Assembly: GCA_028288365.1 (NCBI GenBank)
Contig: JAQBNU010000098.1
Location: 28,134 to 92,133 of the forward strand
Source of the DNA: Chitinophagaceae bacterium
GTDB lineage: Bacteria; Bacteroidota; Bacteroidia; Cytophagales; Cytophagaceae
Reading direction: 5' to 3'
Length of the DNA: 64,000 bases
Shown here in pieces: positions 63,464 through 64,000 of this stretch. A program made the position numbers and the translations under genes. Position 1 is the stretch's first letter. Each line of letters opens with the position of its first letter. Below the pieces are notes generated by a model that saw only the letters and a list, made by a program, of their open reading frames with translations, ran no database searches and had not been told where the DNA came from.

Positions 63464-63745
63464 TTATTGATTTAATTTTGATTTGATGCAGGCAATAAGG
63501 TCACTCGGAACTTCTTTCTTGGCAATCTTATATTTGATGACTTCCTTTACGGCCTTCTCAATGTGATAATGCTGGTAGCAGGGCGAACAACCGGTAACGT
63601 GTTCATTGAGGTATTTGATTTCGTCGTCTGTCGCTTCTCCGTCCAGCACGGTATACAGCAGCGACAAACAGTCTTTACAACATGACTTAGGTGTCTTCCT
63701 TATACCTAAGAACGATTGAATAGAACTTAATAAACCTTTCTCCAT
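63464..63745 (-). CDS. zinc-type anti-sigma factor
   Basis: A 93-residue cytoplasmic protein with a zf-HC2/ZAS-like motif: [15 protein letters not shown] (His-x3-Cys-x2-Cys), preceded by CCKDCL. It has no membrane helix. Such small proteins bind and inhibit the ECF sigma factor encoded just upstream (18-bp gap), often sensing redox or metals through the zinc site. The cognate pairing is inferred from adjacency. Confidence 0.82.
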   Translation of the reverse strand: MEKGLLSSIQSFLGIRKTPKSCCKDCLSLLYTVLDGEATDDEIKYLNEHVTGCSPCYQHYHIEKAVKEVIKYKIAKKEVPSDLIACIKSKLNQ

Positions 63746-63763
63746 AATAGGGGTAAATAAATA

Positions 63764-64000
63764 TTAGCTTTCCTTATTGTTCGTTTTTTCTTTGAATCCC
63801 ATTTGTCCCGCGTATTCACGAAGCTTGTCTTTTAAAATAGATCGAGCCCTGTGTAGTCTAGAACGTACGGTACCTATGGGAATGTCCAATATCTTGGCCA
63901 TCTCTTCGTAGGTAAAACCTTCTATATCGCAAAGTACAATGATGGTACGGAAATCAACGTCAAGGGAGTTAAGCGCCATGGCTACTTCGTCACCGATGAG
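63764..64000 (-). CDS. ECF RNA polymerase sigma factor (partial, C-terminal part)
   Basis: The window edge cuts this gene; only 78 C-terminal residues are visible, and the frame is open to 64000. The visible part is sigma region 4: LDVDFRTIIVLCDIEGFTYEEMAKILDIPIGTVRSRLHRARSIL, whose helix-turn-helix recognises the -35 promoter element. The Met at 63979 is an internal codon, not the start. It heads the operon with the anti-sigma factor, gmk and nadD. Confidence 0.92.
   Translation of the reverse strand, partial: LIGDEVAMALNSLDVDFRTIIVLCDIEGFTYEEMAKILDIPIGTVRSRLHRARSILKDKLREYAGQMGFKEKTNNKES

Noticed and set aside
1..64000. tRNA, rRNA, prophage, or defence-system genes
   Set aside because: I scanned the gaps and gene products and saw none that I can support.

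Overview
The window is a chromosomal segment of a Bacteroidota bacterium, most likely from the Cytophagales or a neighbouring order. Four things point there: a C-terminal type IX secretion (T9SS) sorting domain on a giant exported protein, a PorE-type OmpA protein, promoters of the TTTG / TAnnTTTG type, and Bacteroidota-restricted families such as DUF4293 and the GlmU-like nucleotidyltransferase. The species cannot be named from the sequence alone. I found no rRNA, tRNA, CRISPR array or prophage. Most genes are housekeeping genes in short operons.

Layout. 1-2105: a repeat-filled gap, yraN, then manA. 2106-17684: one 15.6-kb gene for a 5192-residue surface or secreted protein built from 18 tandem ~249-residue lectin-like plus Ig-like units, followed by an Ig-like domain, a beta-rich region and a T9SS sorting domain. 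A 56-bp palindromic terminator separates it from the convergent pgi. 17791-25320 (minus strand): pgi, a MORN-like exported protein, htpG, a PorE-like OmpA protein and DUF4293. 25363-28231: truA with an ABC-2 exporter pair. 28398-35674: a PyrR-like phosphoribosyltransferase, then rpmE2, a GlmU-like enzyme, holB, hemC, a secreted cyclophilin, an RmlD-like reductase and an alanine/sodium symporter. 35731-43705: an AlgI/AlgJ-type polysaccharide O-acetylation pair, a membrane-anchored helix-hairpin-helix protein, a Y1 transposase with REP palindromes, an MsbA-like exporter and a Wzi/RemB-like outer-membrane protein. 43827-49581: a small membrane protein, nuoABCD, a PAP2 phosphatase and nnr. 49674-57304: a two-component system and a CzcCBA-type metal efflux pump. 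57457-62115: an M1 aminopeptidase lipoprotein, pyrH-frr, and a RAYT-type transposase framed by perfect inverted hairpins. 62317-64000 (minus): an ECF sigma factor (cut by the window end), its zinc-type anti-sigma factor, gmk and nadD.

The most distinctive content is the giant repeat protein and several families of short palindromic repeats. One family forms paired palindromes with a conserved ~30-nt spacer; it occurs in four intergenic sites, including inside the nuo operon. A second family, GTCCC(T/TGA)ACGGGAC-like, accompanies both tyrosine transposases. A third is a ~125-bp GC-rich repeat present twice. A fourth is a GATCACTGACA...CTGATCAC motif at two intergenic sites.

Functionally the segment mixes core metabolism (manA, pgi, hemC, pyrH, gmk, nadD, nnr), translation (rpmE2, frr, truA), respiration (nuoA-D) and envelope biology (T9SS cargo, PorE-like anchor, polysaccharide O-acetylation, lipid or polysaccharide export). 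No complete novel defence or biosynthetic system is evident. The best candidates for something undescribed are the giant repeat adhesin-like protein and the repeat/transposase elements.
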